Of a DNA stretch of 64,000 nucleotides, positions 18,046-26,947 are shown piece by piece. The number at the start of each line of letters is the position of its first letter. Positions within the stretch are counted from its first letter, which is position 1. Source of the DNA: Mesorhizobium sp. WSM3860. Lineage in GTDB: Bacteria > Pseudomonadota > Alphaproteobacteria > Rhizobiales > Rhizobiaceae. The position numbers and the translations under genes are program-made. Under the pieces are notes generated by a model that saw nothing but the letters and a program-made list of their open reading frames with translations, had not been told where the DNA came from and searched no databases. Location of the stretch: positions 106,015 to 170,014 of the forward strand of contig NZ_NSGF01000014.1 in the NCBI RefSeq assembly GCF_002294995.1, in the 5' to 3' direction.

Positions 18046-19557
18046 TTAAGCGTGGCCCCCAAACTCGGAACCGTGATGCAGCGTGCTGCTGCCGAAGCTG
18101 TGCGTGGCGGTGCTATGCGTTGTGGGGCTGGTGGTGCTGCTGCTGACGACCAGGGGGTTAGCCTGCACAGCGTCCAGCGTATAGGCGCGGACGTAGTCGA
18201 CCTTCATCTCGGCCGGCGTGGCCAGATGATCCGGCGGCGCGCCGGCCTGGCCGCCGATCGCAAGATTGACCAGCATGTACATGGGCTTGTTCATGTCCGA
18301 AGGCGTCGCCGCTTCCGCGACCTGCACGCCGTCATAGGTCCAAACGAGCTTGTCCGGCGTCCACAGCAGGCCATAGGTGTGAAAACCGGCGGTATCCATG
18401 ACATTCACGGTGGACCCGACCATGGTGTGCGTCCCCGTCTCCATCGTATGCGCGGTCATCAGAAGCGAGTTCGGGGTCTGGCCGTATCTTTCGACGACGT
18501 CCAGCTCCGGCGGCCAGGAGCCGTCCTCCGGCAGCAGCCAGAAGGCCGGCCAGGCGCCGGCGTTTTCCGGCAGGTCGGCGCGCATTTCGAAATAGCCGTA
18601 GGTCTGCGAGAAGCTGTCGTGCGTGGTCAGGATGCCGGACGTGTATTCGTAATTGTTGATCAGCGGCTTGATGTCCGCCGGCGCTTGCGCCGCGGTGATG
18701 GTGAGCACGCCGTTGTTCACACTGAACGGGTGGACCGAGCTCGTCGGCGCGTAATTGGCGTTGATGTACCACTGCAGCTCGTTGTTGCTGGTCAGCGTGC
18801 TGCCGTTCGGCGCGCCCCACCAGAAGTTGGTATCCCACGTGCCGCCCTGGCTGCTGTGGAGGTTCAGCGCGTTGAAGTCGTCGCTGAAGGACAGCGACAT
18901 GCCGGACTTGTCGATCGGCAGTTGGAACTGGCTGGGCTGCAGCTTGTCGATGGTCGTGTCCTTGAACATGAGGATCTCGCCGGATCCGAGGTTCAAGATG
19001 ACGTTCGATCCCGCCTGGATCATGTTCGAGTGGATGGCGTCGAAGGAAGTGAAACCATAGCCATCGAGACGAACGGTGTCAGTCGCGGCGAAATTGGCGA
19101 TCAGGTCGCTTCCGTTGCCTTTCGCGATGATGAAAGTGTCGTAACCGCCGCCGCCGTCGATCAGCACATCATTGCCCTTGCCGCCGTCCAGCGTCTGGTT
19201 GCCGGCCTTGGCGGTGATGATGTTGTCCAGGTCGTTTCCGAAAGCGAAGTTCTTGGCATTGGTGACGATCAGGTTCTCGACATTGTTGGGAAGCTTGTAG
19301 CTCATCCATGTGCTGATCGTGTCGATGCCTGCCCCATAGCCCTCGGCCACCTTGTTGCCCGCGGCATAGAGGTAATAGATGTCATCGCCGTAGCTGCCGT
19401 GCATGGTGACATTGACACCGGAAGCTCCATAGAAGGTGTCGTTTCCGGAGGTGCCCCACAAGTCCGGTCCGGACCCTGCCGCCGAGTACCAATGGGTGGA
19501 CGTGCCGCTATAGGGAAGGGGAACGCCTACGGCATTGACGAAGCTGCCCATCGACAA
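18046..19557 (-). CDS. Secreted RTX-type glycoside hydrolase family 16 (ExsH-like endo-beta-glucanase)
   Basis: This 503-residue protein has no Sec signal. Residues about 35-160 carry hemolysin-type Ca-binding nonapeptide-like repeats (GTSGNDTFYG, LDGGKGNDVLIDGGGGYDTF). Residues about 220-455 are a GH16 domain with the catalytic motif E351-L-D353-V-V-E356. A Ser/Thr/His-rich tail of about 45 residues ends it and may act as the C-terminal secretion signal. GH16 proteins of rhizobia (ExsH, ExoK, PlyA) cut succinoglycan-type or other beta-linked exopolysaccharide. The exporter genes follow directly. The exact polysaccharide is inferred. Confidence 0.9.
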   Translation of the reverse strand: MSMGSFVNAVGVPLPYSGTSTHWYSAAGSGPDLWGTSGNDTFYGASGVNVTMHGSYGDDIYYLYAAGNKVAEGYGAGIDTISTWMSYKLPNNVENLIVTNAKNFAFGNDLDNIITAKAGNQTLDGGKGNDVLIDGGGGYDTFIIAKGNGSDLIANFAATDTVRLDGYGFTSFDAIHSNMIQAGSNVILNLGSGEILMFKDTTIDKLQPSQFQLPIDKSGMSLSFSDDFNALNLHSSQGGTWDTNFWWGAPNGSTLTSNNELQWYINANYAPTSSVHPFSVNNGVLTITAAQAPADIKPLINNYEYTSGILTTHDSFSQTYGYFEMRADLPENAGAWPAFWLLPEDGSWPPELDVVERYGQTPNSLLMTAHTMETGTHTMVGSTVNVMDTAGFHTYGLLWTPDKLVWTYDGVQVAEAATPSDMNKPMYMLVNLAIGGQAGAPPDHLATPAEMKVDYVRAYTLDAVQANPLVVSSSTTSPTTHSTATHSFGSSTLHHGSEFGGHA

Positions 19558-19965
19558 CCCTCCTTGTGATACACGGCTTGCTTGAATCGGCGATACGAAT
19601 TCAACCGATCGCTAGCGGGTCAACTTGTAATTCCGGGTATCGTTCCAAGGAATTGTCTAATAGTACAGAGAAAAATTGCCTTTCAGCGATCAATTATTCG
19701 CAAGAAAAGAGAGTAAGGATGCTCTAATACAATTTACACGCGAGCCTCATCCAGTTTTACACAATATTACTAATTTCTTTTATCAAAAATTAAGCATCGC
19801 GGCGGAAGGGTCGTATGCAGGCGACTCACCTGAGCGGCGAGCCCGATCGGGCGGATGCTCGCCTGATGCATGTCGCGCAAAAAAAATGCGCAGCGGTCCT
19901 GCGAAACGACACGCAAAAAAGTGAACCCGCTCAGCGCGACGCCCTTTCAGGGCGGCGTCGTCGGC
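19558..19965. other. 408-base AT-rich gap upstream of the glycanase operon
   Basis: No gene was found. The stretch 19660-19800 is distinctly AT-rich compared with its surroundings and contains short A and T runs. It must hold the glycanase promoter on the minus strand. One candidate is the EcfG-like GGAAC-N16-AGTT at 19646-19622. A + strand ORF of about 80 codons here has no family features and is left out. Confidence 0.5.
19622..19646 (-). promoter_or_regulatory. Possible EcfG-type promoter for the RTX glycanase operon
   Basis: Reading the minus strand, GGAAC (19646-19642) is followed after 16 bases by AGTT (19625-19622), one base off the consensus CGTT. It lies 65 bases before the glycanase start. 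The mismatch keeps confidence low. Confidence 0.3.
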
Positions 19966-20757
19966 TCAAGCCTTGCCCATTGCGATCGACCTCAGGAACG
20001 CCGCCGCCAGTCCCTTGGCGACGGCCTTGTCGAAGCCCGCTTCGCGCATCGTCTCGATCGCGGCCGCTGTCGTGCCGCGATAGCCGAGAAAGGCCTCGAC
20101 CGTATCGGCCGGTGAAGCGTCGTTGAGCTCCAGCAGCCGGCCGGTTCCGGTGAGCACGGTGTTGACCGCGCGCCGTGCGACCTCCGGCGCGAGGCCGAAG
20201 GCCACGGCATCGCGCATCATCGCGTCGGCGAGCAGGGCTGGGAAGGCGGGACCCGAGCCCGTCAGGCCGGTGAGGTAGTCGATGTCGCGCTCGCTGCCGA
20301 CCTCATCCTCAACGCCGCAGGCGCCGAAGATTGCGCGCACGGTCGCGCGGTCCAACTCGGTGGCGTCGCCGCTCGCGATCCACGGCGTAAAGGATTTGCC
20401 GACCTCGGCGGCCGCGTTGGGCAGCGTTCGCACCACGCGGCCGGTGCCGTGCTTCTCGCCGATCTCGGCCATACGGATGCCGGCCATCACCGAAATCACC
20501 AGCTTGCCCTTGGCATCCAGTTCGAGCGACGGCCAGTCCTGCGGCCGCACCGAAAGCATGATGACGTCCGAGCGGTCGGCGAGCGCCTGGTTGTCGTCGG
20601 TCCAGAAAACGCCTGGAAAACGATCCGGCTTCGTCCTCCGATAGGAGAGGGCGAGGTTCTCCGCCCGCACCAACTCGGCCGAAAGCGCGGCACCCGCGAT
20701 GGCGCTGCCCAGCCAACCGGCGCCGCCGACAATGCCCAGCCTGAGTGAAGCGCTCAT
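19966..20757 (-). CDS. Pyrroline-5-carboxylate reductase-like protein (ProC family)
   Basis: This 263-residue protein has the ProC layout: an N-terminal NAD(P)-binding fold (LGIVGGAGWLGSAIAG, residues 6-21) and a C-terminal helical dimer domain with the family signature region DYLTGLTGSGPAFPALLADA then MMRDAVAFGLAPEVARRAV. RTLPNAAAEVGKSFTPW matches the RxMPN loop with Leu in place of Met. AGGGAG precedes the ATG. It may make proline from pyrroline-5-carboxylate, but many paralogues act on other imines; the GGAGWLG in place of GxGxMG also argues for a side family. Confidence 0.85.
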   Translation of the reverse strand: MSASLRLGIVGGAGWLGSAIAGAALSAELVRAENLALSYRRTKPDRFPGVFWTDDNQALADRSDVIMLSVRPQDWPSLELDAKGKLVISVMAGIRMAEIGEKHGTGRVVRTLPNAAAEVGKSFTPWIASGDATELDRATVRAIFGACGVEDEVGSERDIDYLTGLTGSGPAFPALLADAMMRDAVAFGLAPEVARRAVNTVLTGTGRLLELNDASPADTVEAFLGYRGTTAAAIETMREAGFDKAVAKGLAAAFLRSIAMGKA

Positions 20758-20956
20758 TCTTGTCTCCCTTCTAGGCTTGAAGGTGCGGGAGGCGGTGGCC
20801 GTTGTCCAGCGGTCAGACCGCAGCCGGCGTTGCGGAGCATGGGCCGGGAGAGCAGTGGATACGAACCTTTACGCCGGCTCGCTCCTGCCATCAGGTGGTC
20901 GTTCGCCGGCCACGCATTGCAGGCGAAACGACCGCTGTGCCTGCCGAAAACGAGCC

Positions 20957-21673
20957 TCAGTACCCCCGCATCAATCCACCATCGACGCGGATGTTCTCGC
21001 CGGTGATATAGGCCGCGCCGTCGGAAGCAAGGAAGGAGATCGTTGCCGCCACTTCCTTGGATGTGCCGTAGCGCTTCATCGGCACGCTCTGGCGGCGGTC
21101 CTTGACGGCGGGCAGGCTGTCGATCCAGCCCGGCAGCACGTTGTTGATGCGGATATTGTCGGCCGCATAGGTGTCGGCGAAGATCTTGGTGAAGGCGGCG
21201 AGCCCGGCGCGCGCCACCGCCGAGGTCGGGAAGGCGACGCTCGGCTCGAACGCCCAGGCGGTCGAGATGTTGATGATGACGCCCGCCTTCTGCTTCTGCA
21301 TCACCGGCGTCACCAGCCGGGTCGGGCGCACGACGTTGAGGAAATAGGTGTCGATGCCCCTGTGCCAGTCCTCGTCGCTGATCTCGATGATTTGCGCCCG
21401 CGGCCCGTGGCCGGCGCTGTTGACCAGCACGTCGATGCGGCCCCAGCGTTGCAGCGCGCCGTCGGTCAGCCGCTTCAGATCTTCGTTCGACTGGTTGGAG
21501 CCGGTGACGCCGAAGCCGCCGAGTTCGTTGCCCAGCGCCTCGCCCTTGCCGGAGGAGGAGAGCACGCCGACCTTGAAGCCGTCGGCGGCCAGCCGCTTCG
21601 CCGCCGCCGCGCCCATGCCGCTGCCGCCCGCCGTCACCAGAGCTACTTTTTCTCCTGCCATGTCGCTGTCCAT
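20957..21673 (-). CDS. Atypical short-chain dehydrogenase/reductase
   Basis: This 238-residue protein has the SDR Rossmann start (VALVTAGGSGMGAAAAKRLA), NSAGHGP for the NNAG strand, and a C-terminal IRVDGG end. Where the catalytic Y-x3-K should lie, alignment around INISTAWAF and LAAFTKIF places S-A-V-A-R: Tyr becomes Ser and Lys becomes Arg. The Ser of the triad (NIS) remains. It may therefore bind nucleotide without normal reductase activity, or use another mechanism. An ATG four codons in (21661) is an alternative start. It is 199 bases before the ProC-like gene on the same strand. Confidence 0.82.
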   Translation of the reverse strand: MDSDMAGEKVALVTAGGSGMGAAAAKRLAADGFKVGVLSSSGKGEALGNELGGFGVTGSNQSNEDLKRLTDGALQRWGRIDVLVNSAGHGPRAQIIEISDEDWHRGIDTYFLNVVRPTRLVTPVMQKQKAGVIINISTAWAFEPSVAFPTSAVARAGLAAFTKIFADTYAADNIRINNVLPGWIDSLPAVKDRRQSVPMKRYGTSKEVAATISFLASDGAAYITGENIRVDGGLMRGY

Positions 21674-21776
21674 CCATTGTTGAAAGCGCCTCTGTTAGCA
21701 CGAGGCGGTGCAGGGCACGAACCGGTTTGGATTGCGCCAAGCGCCGGTGGCGATTGGCGAAAGCAAGGAAGCGCGT

Positions 21777-21816
21777 AATCTCCCCCACTGGGGACCTAGT
21801 GGGGGGAGATTGGCAG
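21777..21816. repeat. Palindromic intergenic repeat copy
   Basis: A short palindromic unit reading CTCCCCCACTGGGG then CTAGTGGGGGGAGATTGGCAG. It resembles the head of the larger repeat found elsewhere in the window, without the GTCCGGCAGGACAGAGGGGG tail. Confidence 0.7.
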
Positions 21817-21866
21817 TCGCGCGCCAGCTCAACGTTCGAGATTGGCGAAAGCCAGCGCGACATCTG

Positions 21867-21922
21867 ATCTCCCCCCTTGCGGGGGAGATGGTCGGCAGAC
21901 CAGAGGGGGGTGCTGTCCCGCC
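21867..21922 (+). repeat. Intergenic palindromic repeat (CTCCCCCTTG..GGCAGACCAGAGGGGGG type)
   Basis: This copy has the full design seen many times here: a G/C-rich stem CCCCTTGCGGGGGAGATG, then a GGCAGACCAGAGGGGGGTGCT second half. It is preceded by GAGATTGGCGAAAGCC, a companion motif also seen next to other copies. Confidence 0.85.
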
Positions 21923-21984
21923 GGCATATCCAGCCCTTTGATGCAGGATCCCGGCGAAGCAAAATCGAGCGCCGAGATCCTTCA

Positions 21985-22049
21985 CACCCCCCTCTGTCCT
22001 GCCGGACATCTCCCCCCGCAAGGGCCCCGCAAGGGGGAGATTGGCAGTT
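21985..22049 (-). repeat. Intergenic palindromic repeat, inverted, with internal duplication
   Basis: This is the same repeat in the opposite orientation (CCCCCTCTGTCCTGCCGG then ACATCTCCCC). The stem unit CCCCGCAAGGG occurs twice in tandem, so this copy is longer than the others. With the copy at 21867 it forms an inverted pair between the SDR and patatin genes. Confidence 0.85.
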
Positions 22050-22061
22050 CAAGCGCATCGC

Positions 22062-23276
22062 TCAAACCTTGAACAGACTCATGACCGTCTTCGACACAAC
22101 CGCGCAGCGTCCGGGCTTCACCGCGCCGGCCTGCAGCGGCACGCCCTTCCCAGCCGGCACCGCCGGCCTGTACCAGCTCCGCAGCGCCTGGTCGCTGGCG
22201 CAATAGCCCCAATTGACGAGATCGATCGTCTGCGACGTGCCGATATCGGCAGGCGCTGTTGCCGCGCTTTGCACGAAGCTCGGCTCGGCGGTGTCCGGCT
22301 TGCTGGCGATCGACCAGTAGACGCCGCGGGTGGCGGCATAGTCGGGCCGGGTCGCGTCGTTGGGCAGGCCCTGGTCGTCGGCATCCTTCGCCGCCTGGAA
22401 GCGGGCGATGAGGTCGCGCCGCCTGAGCGAGCGCACCTGGTTGTCTGTGGTGTCGAGCACGCGCTTCAACTGCGAGAACCAGTTCCAGTAGGCGGAGCCC
22501 GACGCCCGCCAGGGCGCGCCGGCGTCGCTGACCAAAAGCCAGCGGCAGCGCTTCAGCGCCGGCTCGATGCCGTGATTGTCATAGACGCCGCCATCGGTGA
22601 GCACGGCGCGGCCGGCGGGGACCGGCGGGCCGACGCTCGCGTCGAGCTTGTCGTTCTCCCACGCGAATTGCGTGAGGTCGAGCCTGAGCGGCGACAGAAA
22701 CGGCGGGAAAGCGGACGACGCCGCGACCGCAGTCGCGACCGGCAGGTCCGCATGCTTGGCCATGCCGATCCGGTAATCGGCAATGTAGCGGTTGGACATG
22801 CGGAACAGCGAGCCGGTGCTGAGATTGCTCGAGCAGAACACGAACCACGGACGCGGGGTCAGGCTCTTCAGCGTCGGCGCCTTGCCGTCGAACAGATGGC
22901 GCTCGTAGCAGGCGGCGACTTCGCGCGCCGCGCTCGAAAACGGGTTGAACAGGCCCTTGAGGATCGACGGCGCGTCAAGGAAGACCTGCGAGAAAGCAAG
23001 GATTTTTTCGACGTAAACCTCGCGGAAATTCGTGGCGACGCCGTTAGCAAAGCTGAGGCGCGGCCAGAGGACCGCCAGCAGCCCGGCGGCGATCGAGCCG
23101 CCCGAGACCGAACTCACCATGTCGATTTTCTGAAGCAGGCCGGCCTCGTTCAGCCGGCAGAGCACGCCGGCATGGAACAGCATGGCGCGATAGCCGCCGC
23201 CCGACAGGCAGAGGCCGAGCTCGTAATGCTCGACCTTGTCGTCGGCCGGTGATGATCCGGCTGGAATCGGCTCCAT
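22062..23276 (-). CDS. Patatin-like phospholipase
   Basis: The protein has 404 residues from ATG 23276, chosen because AGAGGGGG precedes it. The oxyanion loop is LSGGGYRAM (24-32), the nucleophile elbow VSSVSGGSIAAG (Ser58; the first Gly of G-x-S-x-G is Ser here), and the dyad Asp is in LTDGGVYDNHG. A central extension (about 65-190) is longer than in minimal patatins. No signal peptide is seen, so it probably acts on lipid in the cytoplasm. It is preceded by an inverted pair of repeats at its 3-prime side and shows no operon partner. Confidence 0.9.
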   Translation of the reverse strand: MEPIPAGSSPADDKVEHYELGLCLSGGGYRAMLFHAGVLCRLNEAGLLQKIDMVSSVSGGSIAAGLLAVLWPRLSFANGVATNFREVYVEKILAFSQVFLDAPSILKGLFNPFSSAAREVAACYERHLFDGKAPTLKSLTPRPWFVFCSSNLSTGSLFRMSNRYIADYRIGMAKHADLPVATAVAASSAFPPFLSPLRLDLTQFAWENDKLDASVGPPVPAGRAVLTDGGVYDNHGIEPALKRCRWLLVSDAGAPWRASGSAYWNWFSQLKRVLDTTDNQVRSLRRRDLIARFQAAKDADDQGLPNDATRPDYAATRGVYWSIASKPDTAEPSFVQSAATAPADIGTSQTIDLVNWGYCASDQALRSWYRPAVPAGKGVPLQAGAVKPGRCAVVSKTVMSLFKV

Positions 23277-23442
23277 AGCGGCCCCCTCTGCCTGTCTGTT
23301 CGGCATTCGAGCTCGGCATTGCTCAATCCAGCCTAGCGCAGCCATTCTGGCAAGCGGGGGAAATGTGTAACTTCACATATGGAAATCGGGCCGCTTGCCG
23401 GCCGCTTCGTCGCGGCCGGCCGCCTAGACCTTGCGATCGGTC

Positions 23443-23886
23443 TTACTGGTTGATCTCCGGCTCGACGAGCCTTGCCAGGTTCTTGAGCGACTCCTGCCAG
23501 CCGAGATAGCAGGCCTCGGCGGGAATGGCGTCCGGAATGCCGGCCTGGGTGATCTCCATCTCCGTGCCGACCGAGACCTTCTTCAACTTCACGGTCACCT
23601 GCATCTCGCCGGGCAGGTTGGGATCGTCGAATTTGTCAGTGTAGCGCACGAGCTCGCCCGGAACGAGCTCGACATAGTCGCCGCCGAAGGAATGGCTGTC
23701 GCCCGTGGTGAAATTGCGGAACGACATTTTGAAGTTGCCGCCGACCTTTGCATCGAAGTGATGCACCGTGCAGGTGAAGCCGTTCGGCGGCAGCCATTTC
23801 GCCAGCGCGTCCGCCTCGATGAAGGCGCGATAGACTTTCTCGGGCTTGGTTGCGAGCACGCGGTGCAGGCGGACAGTGCTGGGCAT
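23443..23886 (-). CDS. SRPBCC / AHSA1-domain protein
   Basis: This 147-residue protein starts at ATG 23886 with GAGGAG upstream. It has the START-like AHSA1 pattern: VRLHRVLATKPEKVYRAFIE, ADALAKWLPPNGFTC, and a C-terminal GWQESLKNLARLVE helix. Such proteins bind a hydrophobic ligand in a deep cavity; many are of unknown role. It is a single gene between the patatin and lactonase genes. Confidence 0.9.
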   Translation of the reverse strand: MPSTVRLHRVLATKPEKVYRAFIEADALAKWLPPNGFTCTVHHFDAKVGGNFKMSFRNFTTGDSHSFGGDYVELVPGELVRYTDKFDDPNLPGEMQVTVKLKKVSVGTEMEITQAGIPDAIPAEACYLGWQESLKNLARLVEPEINQ

Positions 23887-23999
23887 ATCGTTTCTCCTCT
23901 TGATTGTCGGTCTATGCTCCTATGACGAACGTGGATTGGCCAGTCCGACATCGATGGTGAAGTTTTTTGAATGCTGCTGCCGATCTCTCAATGGAGAGA

Positions 24000-24898
24000 T
24001 TATCCAAACCGGTTGCCTCGCACGCCGCGCATGCCGGGCCTAAGCGCGAACAGGCCGCCCTCGAAAGGGTTGGCGTCGAGATGCTCGGCGCTCATCGTGA
24101 AACGCGCGGACGTCACGAACAGCGTGTCGAGGCCGGGGCCGCCGAAAGCGCAACTCGTCGGCCAGCTGCAGGGCAATTCGACGATCCGGTCCAACCTGCC
24201 GTCGGGCGCGATGCGGGCGAGGCAGCTTCCGCCAACCACCCGGCAGTTCCAAACATAACCCTCGGCGTCGAGGCAGGAGCCGTCCGGCAGGCCGCGCTCG
24301 AAGCCGGTGAAGAAGGGAAGCGCCCGGCCGAGCCGTCCCGCCTCCTTGTCCCAGCCATAGCTGTAGAGCGCGTTCTTCGTCGTGTCGGCGGTGACGAAGC
24401 GTCCGTCGGGCAGCCACACCATCGTGTTGGTGATGCCGAACCGGTCTTCGCTGAGCGGCGTCACTTTGCCGTCCGGGCCGACCCGGTAGAGCCGACCATC
24501 ATCGCTGGCGATGGGGACCGGCGTGTCGTCCGGGCCGATGTTGTTGGCCATCGTTCCGACCCAGAACGAACCGTCCGGCGCCACCACGCCCTCGTTGAGC
24601 CGCGTTCCCGGCCTGTCGGCCTCGATCGTCGCGAGCAACCGGAACGGCCCGTCGAAATCCCATAGCGCGATCTCCTTGCGCAACCCGACGACCGCGCCGC
24701 CATCATTGCGCAGGCCGACCGAGGTCACGAGATCCGGCGTCGGCCAGCTTTCATGCGCGCCGCTCAGCGGATCCAGCCGATGAAACCTGCGGCCGAGATG
24801 TCGACCCAGACCAGCCTTTCGCGGCGCTCGTCCCACACCAGGCTTTCGCCGACCACGTCGCGCGCATCGAAGATCAGGCCGGCTTGCGTCTCGTGCAT
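24000..24898 (-). pseudogene. SMP-30/gluconolactonase-family lactonase, frameshifted
   Basis: Two overlapping minus-strand frames together give one SMP-30 protein. The first (ATG 24898) reads MHETQAGLIFDARDVVGESL to RLVWVDISAAG and then runs into a stop near 24764. The second continues FHRLDPLSGAHESW at once and holds the rest, including RLNEGVVAPDGSFWVGTM, NTMVWLPDGRF and FFTGFERGLPDGSCLDAEGY. One base lost near 24784 explains the break. The whole would be about 298 residues, the usual family length. It is divergent from the sugar operon at 25002 and would hydrolyse the sugar lactone made by that operon. It is either a true pseudogene or a sequencing error. Confidence 0.85.
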
Positions 24899-24931
24899 GG
24901 GGCGCCTCGGGGCAGGGTGCCAGAAATCAGC

Positions 24932-24960
24932 TTGACATATATCTTTGAGCTGAAATATGA
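24932..24960 (+). promoter_or_regulatory. Sigma-70-type promoter for the sugar operon
   Basis: A perfect TTGACA (24932-24937) is followed at 16-17 bases by AATATG/ATATGA. The spacer and flanks are AT-rich. Transcription would start just before the palindrome at 24974, so a repressor there could block it. Confidence 0.55.
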
Positions 24961-24973
24961 GCAATTCAATAAT

Positions 24974-24990
24974 AACCTGTCATACAGGTT
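24974..24990. promoter_or_regulatory. Perfect palindromic operator AACCTGT-CAT-ACAGGTT
   Basis: Two 7-base arms are exact inverted repeats around a 3-base spacer. The site lies 12 bases before the gntR start and inside the divergent gap with the lactonase. Size and place fit the binding site of the FadR-type GntR protein encoded next to it. Confidence 0.7.
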
Positions 24991-25001
24991 TTGAGGAGCG
25001 G

Positions 25002-25721
25002 ATGCACGAGCAGACAGACCCGCCGGATGAACCGAGTCCTGGCCTGGTCAGCACGGCGATCCAGGCGATAACCCAGCACATCCGCTCGGAAGGCCTGGCG
25101 CCCGGCGATCCGCTGCCCAGCGAGGCCGCCATGACGCGCCAGCTCAACGTCTCCCGCACGGTGGTGCGCGAGGCCTTCCGCTCGCTGTCGGCGATGCGGC
25201 TGATCGACATGAGCGCCGGGCGCCGCGCCACCGTCGCCAAGCTCGACACCGGCGCCATGTCGATGGTGATCGAGCACGGCATCACCACCCAGCAGATCAG
25301 CGTGCAGCAGGTCTATGACGTCAGGCGCACCATCGAGATGCGCACGGTGGCGCTGGCAGCACTGCGCCGCACCAACGCGGAAGCCGCGGCGATTGCCCAG
25401 TCGGCCCGGCTGATGCGCGAGAGTTGCAAGAACCCCGAGACCGTCATGGAGCATGACATCGCCTTCCACGAGGCGATCGCGGCGGCCTCGCACAATCCGG
25501 TCTTTTCGCTGATCGTCACCGCCTTCAGCGGCGTGACGCGCCGCACCTGGGTCATCGGCTGGCGAACGCGTTCCTCGGACGAGGACCAGCTCAAGATGAT
25601 CAAGGGCCATGAGGATATCGCCGACGCCATCCTCAAGGGTGATCCGAGGCTTGCGGCCGAGCATATGGCCGAGCATTTCGACAAGAGCGTCAAGGCGCTC
25701 ATCGACGCGGGAATAGCCTGA
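25002..25721 (+). CDS. GntR-family regulator of the sugar operon (FadR/FCD type)
   Basis: ATG 25002 is preferred to ATG 24957 because GAGGAG precedes it and because the earlier start would place the operator inside the gene. The 239-residue product has a winged helix (about 15-75; LNVSRTVVREAFRSLSAMRL recognition region) and an FCD domain with metal-type residues (HDIAFHEAIAAASHN, HEDIADAI). It overlaps the dehydratase gene by one base (TGATG), so it is part of the operon and probably represses it until a sugar acid binds. Confidence 0.9.
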   Translation: MHEQTDPPDEPSPGLVSTAIQAITQHIRSEGLAPGDPLPSEAAMTRQLNVSRTVVREAFRSLSAMRLIDMSAGRRATVAKLDTGAMSMVIEHGITTQQISVQQVYDVRRTIEMRTVALAALRRTNAEAAAIAQSARLMRESCKNPETVMEHDIAFHEAIAAASHNPVFSLIVTAFSGVTRRTWVIGWRTRSSDEDQLKMIKGHEDIADAILKGDPRLAAEHMAEHFDKSVKALIDAGIA

Positions 25722-26923
25722 TGAAGATCCGCGCCATCGAGACCGTCCGCATCGAGGAACGGCCCAACCTGCTCTGGGTCGAGGTCCATACCGACGAGGG
25801 CATCACCGGACTCGGCGAGACGTTTTATCTATCGCGCACGGTCGAGGAATACCTGCACGAATATGTGGCGCCCAGGGTGATCGGCCGCGATCCGCTGGAG
25901 ATCGATCTTTTGGCCGCCGATCTCGTCGGCTATCTCGGCTTCCGCTCCAGCGGCGCGGAGGTGCGCGGCAACTCCGCCTTCGACATCGCCCTGTGGGACA
26001 TTTTCGGCAAGGCCACCGGCCAGCCGGTCGCGCAACTGCTCGGTGGCTTCAGCCGTCGCTCGATCCGCACGTACAACACCTGCGCCGGCACCGAGTACAT
26101 CAAGGACGCCAAGGGCCAGACGACCGCCAATTACGGCATCGGCGCCGGGCGCGATTACGACGATCTCAACGCCTTCCTCACCCGCGCCGGCGAACTGGCC
26201 GAGGAATTGCTCGCCGACGGCATCACCGCCATGAAGATCTGGCCGTTCGACCACGCGGCGGAGAAGACGCGCGGCAACGACATCTCGGCGGCCGACCTGA
26301 AGGCGGCGCTCGAACCTTTTGAAAAGATTCGCAAGGCCGTCGGCGACAAGATCGACGTCATGGTCGAGTTCCATTCGATGTGGCAGCTCTTGCCCGCGAT
26401 GAGGATCGCCGAGGCGCTCAGGCCCTACGCCACCTATTGGCACGAGGATCCGATCCGCATGGACAGTCTCGGCGACCTGAAGCGCTACGCCGCCGCCAGT
26501 CCGGCGCCGATCTCGGCCTCGGAGACGCTGGGCAGCCGCTGGGCTTTCCGCGACCTTCTGGAGACTGGAGCGGCCGGGATCGTCATGCTCGACATCTCCT
26601 GGTGCGGCGGCCTGTCGGAGGCGCGCAAGATCGCCTCGATGGCCGAGGCTTGGCGGCTGCCGGTGGCGCCGCACGACTGCACCGGTCCGGTGGTGCTCGC
26701 AGCGTCCACCCATTTGTCGCTCAACGCGCCCAACGCGCTCGTCCAGGAAAGCGTGCGCGCCTTCTACCGCACCTGGTACCGCGACCTGGTGACGGCGCTG
26801 CCCGAGGTGAAGGACGGCATGATCACCGTGCCGCCGGGGCCTGGGCTCGGGCTGGCGCTCAGTCCCGATCTCGGCAAGGCCTACACCGTCCACCGCCGCG
26901 TCTCAGACAAGGCGGACATCTAG
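25721..26923 (+). CDS. Enolase-superfamily sugar-acid dehydratase (mandelate racemase/muconate lactonizing family)
   Basis: This 400-residue protein has the capping domain (1-120) and a barrel with superfamily residues in order: Lys172 in MKIWPFD, metal ligands Glu216 (VMVEFHSMW), Glu242 (WHEDPI) and Glu268 (SASETLG), and His318 (APHDCTGPV). Glu in place of the usual first Asp ligand and the His end are found in acid-sugar dehydratases such as gluconate/mannonate/galactonate-type enzymes. It would remove water from the sugar acid released by the lactonase. The exact sugar acid is not known. Confidence 0.88.
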   Translation: MKIRAIETVRIEERPNLLWVEVHTDEGITGLGETFYLSRTVEEYLHEYVAPRVIGRDPLEIDLLAADLVGYLGFRSSGAEVRGNSAFDIALWDIFGKATGQPVAQLLGGFSRRSIRTYNTCAGTEYIKDAKGQTTANYGIGAGRDYDDLNAFLTRAGELAEELLADGITAMKIWPFDHAAEKTRGNDISAADLKAALEPFEKIRKAVGDKIDVMVEFHSMWQLLPAMRIAEALRPYATYWHEDPIRMDSLGDLKRYAAASPAPISASETLGSRWAFRDLLETGAAGIVMLDISWCGGLSEARKIASMAEAWRLPVAPHDCTGPVVLAASTHLSLNAPNALVQESVRAFYRTWYRDLVTALPEVKDGMITVPPGPGLGLALSPDLGKAYTVHRRVSDKADI

Positions 26924-26947
26924 AAAGATCCATAGGGAGGAACAGAC

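Noticed and set aside
17359..19569. Plus-strand 736-codon ORF across the glycanase and exporter genes
   Set aside because: It is antisense to RTX/GH16 and ABC domains with clear catalytic motifs.
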